A stretch of DNA of 64,000 bases from Phylloscopus collybita (lineage: Eukaryota > Chordata > Aves > Passeriformes > Phylloscopidae), in NCBI GenBank assembly GCA_027886175.1, contig JAJNNQ010000026.1:24694001-24758000 (forward strand), read 5' to 3'. The translations under genes were made by a program, and so were the position numbers. Under the pieces are notes generated by a model. That model was not told the DNA's origin. It saw only the letters and a program-made list of their open reading frames with translations, and made no database searches. Positions 63,701 to 64,000 of the stretch are shown here, piece by piece (within the stretch, counting starts at the first letter, position 1; each line of letters starts with the position of its first letter).

Positions 63701-64000
63701 AGATAATTAGTAATCTGCCATGGACAACTTTTCAGCTGGAGTTCTTCTGTGTTTTGTTCTGTTATCTGGGCAGTATAATGCCTGTATGAGGCCACACAGG
63801 AAATCCGTGATGATATGAGAGTTGTGGTACCTCCAGTAGGAGGATAATACCCAGCTGTACACACTGATTTCATCAGATCCAGCTGGTGCTGTTCAGCAGC
63901 TTATTTCATTTATGACCAAACTGAGTTACAGATTTATGTGGGCTGGAAATAACTAGAAAAGAACAGAGTTGAGAAATCGTAAAATGCTGCTTGTGCAGGT
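63701..64000. other. Unclassified end of window
   Basis: Possibly a diverged 5' continuation of the minus-strand CR1. I see no gene. Confidence 0.4.

Overview
The window is nuclear DNA from a bird. It has a spliced gene with GT-AG introns, many CR1 LINE copies ending in the short ATTCTATG-like terminal repeats of avian CR1, and ERVL-type LTR elements of the kind common in songbirds and other neoavian birds. I cannot name the species from sequence alone.

One protein-coding gene can be read with confidence: TTK (MPS1), the dual-specificity spindle-checkpoint kinase. It lies on the minus strand. I resolved 21 coding exons between 52553 (start codon) and 27168 (stop codon). All exons have GT donors and AG acceptors, every phase matches, and they join into one uninterrupted frame of 2,625 nt (874 residues plus stop), close to the length of mammalian TTK. 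A noncoding first exon is inferred in the CpG island at about 56040-56640. That island also carries three CCAAT boxes and a CHR element, arranged as in promoters of G2/M genes. Introns carry CR1 fragments but no other gene that I recognise.

Layout from left to right: 1-26550 is intergenic, with CR1 pieces, one solo ERVL-type LTR (10719-11300), microsatellites and two clean hairpins. 26550-56400 is TTK. 56040-56640 is its promoter island. 56640-59640 is intergenic. 59642-62770 is a decayed ERVL-type provirus (5' LTR, primer-binding site, gag, pro and part of pol). It abuts an older minus-strand CR1 (62775-63700) that is itself split by a younger plus-strand CR1 (63062-63290).

I found no CRISPR, operon, new defence system or other convincing undescribed system. 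The points most worth a second look are the TTK promoter architecture, a KEN motif in TTK, the nested ERV/CR1 block, a hydrophobic open frame in the proviral leader, and several perfect inverted repeats.
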